Positions 32,943-34,578 of a DNA stretch of 34,578 bases are shown piece after piece. The position numbers were made by a program, and so were the translations under genes. Below the pieces are notes generated by a model. That model was not told the DNA's origin. It did no database searches and was given only the letters and a program-made list of their open reading frames with translations. Location of the stretch: NCBI GenBank assembly GCA_030429865.1, contig JAUIFX010000022.1:1-34578 (forward strand), read 5' to 3'. Source of the DNA: Gammaproteobacteria bacterium. Lineage in GTDB: Bacteria; Pseudomonadota; Gammaproteobacteria; Ga0077536. The first letter of the stretch is position 1, and each line of letters starts with the position of its first letter.

Positions 32943-33661
32943 TGGACTACCTCGCGCACCTCACCGTCATCCAGCACACCTCTGCCGGCTACCTCGGGCT
33001 GATCGAGGATCACCTCGAAGGCCGCAAGATCCGTTTCACCTATCACCGCCCGTTCACCGAGCGCGGCGGCATACCGACGCTCGAATCGATCGGCGACGGC
33101 CTCGTGCTGCTCGGCGGCGGACCGTGGGGCTCGGCCGGTCCGCGCAACGTGCCGACGCTGGTGCGCGAGGTCGAACTCGCCCATGCCTGTCTCGAGCGCG
33201 GCATCCCGCTGCTCGGCATCGAGCTCGGCGCGCAGATCCTCGCCCTCGCTGCCGGCGGCCGCAGCCACGCCACGCCGCTCGCGCTGACCGTCGAGGAGGC
33301 TTGCCGCGTCGACGACGACGCGCTGAACGGCTACCTGCCCGAGCGTTTCGTCTCCATCGCCTACGGCCGCGACCGCTTCGAGCTGCCGCCCCATGCCCGC
33401 GTGCTCGCGCGCGGCGCCGACGACGAACCGGCCGTGTTCCAGCTCGGCGACAAGGCCTTCGGCTTCCGCGGCCACCCGGGCTTCAAGCCAGCCATCGCCG
33501 AGGATCTCGTGATGGAATTCGAAGAAGCGCCCGAGGACCCCGCACCGATGCTGGTGCAGGCCCGCGCCCAGGCACGGGCGGTGGAGCAAGCGCTCATCCC
33601 CATCATGACCGGCCTCGTGCAGCTCACCGGCTGGATGCAGCGCCGCGAACCCGCCCCGTAG
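32942..33661 (+). CDS. Class I glutamine-amidotransferase-fold protein with Cys-to-Glu substitution
   Basis: This 239-residue protein shares its first base with the last base of the ligase stop, so it is translationally coupled. The GATase1 fold is visible: LVLLGGGPWGSAGPR, the nucleophile-elbow strand PLLGIELGAQILALAAGG and GFRGHPGFKP (His178). In true amidotransferases the elbow reads GICLGAQ, but here the codon at 33221-33223 is GAG, so Glu94 replaces the nucleophilic Cys. Glutaminase activity should be lost. Class I amidotransferase-like genes are known companions of sHdr/lip clusters, but their role has not been established. A substrate-binding, regulatory or chaperone role toward the ligase is a possible inference. 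Confidence 0.82.
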   Translation: MDYLAHLTVIQHTSAGYLGLIEDHLEGRKIRFTYHRPFTERGGIPTLESIGDGLVLLGGGPWGSAGPRNVPTLVREVELAHACLERGIPLLGIELGAQILALAAGGRSHATPLALTVEEACRVDDDALNGYLPERFVSIAYGRDRFELPPHARVLARGADDEPAVFQLGDKAFGFRGHPGFKPAIAEDLVMEFEEAPEDPAPMLVQARAQARAVEQALIPIMTGLVQLTGWMQRREPAP

Positions 33662-33685
33662 CACCACCCCGCGCAACCCGCCCAC

Positions 33686-33732
33686 GGTGTCTGACACTTT
33701 TGCGCAAAATTTGAGCAAAAGTGTCAGACACC
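33686..33732. repeat. Compact REPIN palindrome
   Basis: Perfect 18-base inverted arms GGTGTCTGACACTTTTGC / GCAAAAGTGTCAGACACC flank an 11-base core containing AAAATTT. It belongs to the same family as the array at 26857-27152 and lies between the amidotransferase-like gene and the VOC gene, where it may also act as a terminator. An in-frame GTG inside the right arm is not the VOC start. Confidence 0.88.
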
Positions 33733-33840
33733 ATTGAACGGCTCATCGCTCGTCACGCGCACGACGACGGGCGGCGCAAAGCCGCTATCATCGAGCCACG
33801 AGCCGCGCGCCCCGGCGCGGCGAGAAGGGGAGAGAGGTTC

Positions 33841-34302
33841 ATGATTCACGGTATCAACCACGTCGCCATCTCGACGGCGGACATCGAGCGCCTGAGCGCG
33901 TTCTACATCGACCTGCTCGGCTTCGAGGAGGTGTTCCGGCTCAACTGGGAGGTGGGGCACGAGCAGCTCGACAACATCACCGGCCTCGAGGACTCGTCCG
34001 CGCGGCTCATTATGTTGCGCTGCGGGAATGCCTGCCTGGAACTGTTCGAATACCAGACGCCGCCGCCGCGGGCCGGCGATCCGGCGCGCCCGGTATGCGA
34101 TCACGGCATCACCCACCTGTGCCTGCAGGTCAGCGACATCGAGGCCGAGCACGCGCGGCTCGAAGCGGCCGGCATGCGTTTCCACTGTCCACCGCAGCCA
34201 CTCGGTGACATCCGCGCGACCTACGGCCGCGACCCGGATGGCAACGTCGTCGAACTGCTCGAAGTGCCGGCCGACAGCGCACTGCACGTGGTCGCGGCCT
34301 GA
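33841..34302 (+). CDS. VOC family protein (methylmalonyl-CoA epimerase/glyoxalase-like)
   Basis: This 153-residue protein has two VOC modules. Likely metal ligands are His7 (GINHVAIS), Glu70 (CLELFEY), His92 (GITHLCLQV) and Glu138 (NVVELLE), a pattern shared with glyoxalase I and methylmalonyl-CoA epimerase. The substrate is unknown. ATG 33841 has an excellent GGGGAGAGAGG ribosome-binding region. In-frame GTG 33721 lies in the palindrome and would add 40 unlike residues. The gene is bracketed by two REP palindromes (33686-33732 and 34335-34381), so it is probably a separate transcription unit from the lip operon. Confidence 0.88.
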   Translation: MIHGINHVAISTADIERLSAFYIDLLGFEEVFRLNWEVGHEQLDNITGLEDSSARLIMLRCGNACLELFEYQTPPPRAGDPARPVCDHGITHLCLQVSDIEAEHARLEAAGMRFHCPPQPLGDIRATYGRDPDGNVVELLEVPADSALHVVAA

Positions 34303-34334
34303 TGCACCGGCGAGGCAGAAGTGTCCGGCTCGAA

Positions 34335-34381
34335 AGTGTCTGACACTTTTGCTCAAAATTTAAGCAAAAGTGTCAGACACC
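34335..34381. repeat. Compact REPIN palindrome
   Basis: AGTGTCTGACACTTTTGCT and its inverse AGCAAAAGTGTCAGACACC (one mismatch at the outer base) flank CAAAATTTA. It closely resembles the copy at 33686-33732 and lies 32 bases after the VOC stop. Confidence 0.87.
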
Positions 34382-34485
34382 GATGGCGCGTGCCGGCGGC
34401 GGCTTGCACGGATGGGTGGACGGAATCGGCGGGTGCGGGCGAGGTAACTGCCTGCGCGATATATATATTCTCAATCGATATATGT

Positions 34486-34512
34486 ATATAACCGAAAACC
34501 ATATAGGCTGAC
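34486..34512. promoter_or_regulatory. AT-rich promoter block matching the lipS1 upstream region
   Basis: ATATAACC, seven bases, then ATATAGGCTGAC repeats the 28173-28199 block with identical spacing and one mismatch in the fixed positions. An additional AT stretch (34460-34490, including TATATATATTC and GATATATG) lies just upstream. With the ribosome-binding site at the window edge it points to an operon beginning right after the window. Apart from this block and the REPIN, 34303-34578 shows no gene. Confidence 0.6.
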
Positions 34513-34569
34513 CTCTCGCGCCGCGGCCGTGCCCGCGTGCCGCTGGCGCGGCGACTGTGGCGCATCGAG

Positions 34570-34578
34570 AGAGGGGAG
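34570..34578 (+). promoter_or_regulatory. Ribosome-binding site cut off at the window edge
   Basis: AGAGGGGAG is the last sequence in the window and strongly matches the 16S anti-Shine-Dalgarno. A start codon is expected within about ten bases to the right. Confidence 0.5.

Noticed and set aside
32942-33661. Active glutamine amidotransferase such as GMP synthase glutaminase
   Set aside because: The required cysteine is Glu94, so glutamine hydrolysis by the normal mechanism is not possible.
33721-33840. GTG inside the REPIN as start of the VOC protein
   Set aside because: It would add 40 residues unlike VOC proteins, whereas ATG 33841 has a strong ribosome-binding site and begins at the first strand of the fold.

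Overview
The window is about 34.6 kb of very GC-rich, densely coded DNA. It looks like the chromosome of a bacterium, most likely a high-GC gammaproteobacterium from a metagenome-type lineage. That placement is an inference from the DUF4124 protein, the 17-kDa-antigen-like lipoprotein, the REC-ANTAR regulator, the abundance of acyl-CoA enzymes and the lipoate/TusA sulfur-oxidation genes. I see no rRNA, tRNA, CRISPR array, phage or insertion-sequence transposase.

Layout. Positions 1-3300 hold the end of a sensor kinase, its probable REC-ANTAR partner, a persulfide dioxygenase-rhodanese fusion and a luciferase-like (LLM) oxidoreductase. Positions 3390-8006 are read leftward: a double cNMP-binding/rhodanese/coiled-coil protein, a PPOX flavin-type protein, a crotonase-fold protein lacking the usual catalytic glutamates, and a nucleotide-exchange-type transporter. 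Positions 8090-13343 hold two exported SxxK serine hydrolases, convergent with each other, and an exported protein whose domain order (phosphohistidine, then ATP-grasp) resembles alpha-glucan water dikinase. Positions 13519-23565 are a rightward series of acyl-CoA/lipid catabolism genes: SDR, acyl-CoA dehydrogenase, AMP-forming acyl-CoA synthetase, two MFS transporters, a VOC protein, and a thiolase-fold protein without its nucleophilic cysteine paired with a DUF35 protein. Positions 23710-27810 hold envelope proteins (lipoprotein, trypsin-like protease, cytochrome c, DUF4124) plus a NUDT19-like Nudix hydrolase.

The most distinctive block is 27848-33661: tusA divergent from lipS1-lipT-lipS2-slpl(AB), followed by a one-base-overlapping glutamine-amidotransferase-fold gene. 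This gene set matches the specialised lipoate assembly route that lipoylates LbpA in sHdr-type sulfur-oxidising bacteria. Neither lbpA nor shdr genes are inside the window. The same 27-bp promoter-like block occurs upstream of lipS1 and again just before the right edge, where a strong ribosome-binding site is cut off. I therefore predict that a co-regulated operon, possibly the shdr/lbpA genes, begins immediately to the right. The amidotransferase-like protein has Glu in place of the nucleophilic Cys and may be an undescribed accessory factor.

A family of REP-type palindromes built on GGTGTCTGACACTTTTGC is scattered across the window: a tandem array of three near-identical 112-bp units, two compact copies bracketing one VOC gene, and a degenerate copy that appears to supply the start codon of an MFS transporter. 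Most intergenic gaps are short. The only gene-free stretch over 300 bases is 26783-27231, which is largely the tandem palindrome array.
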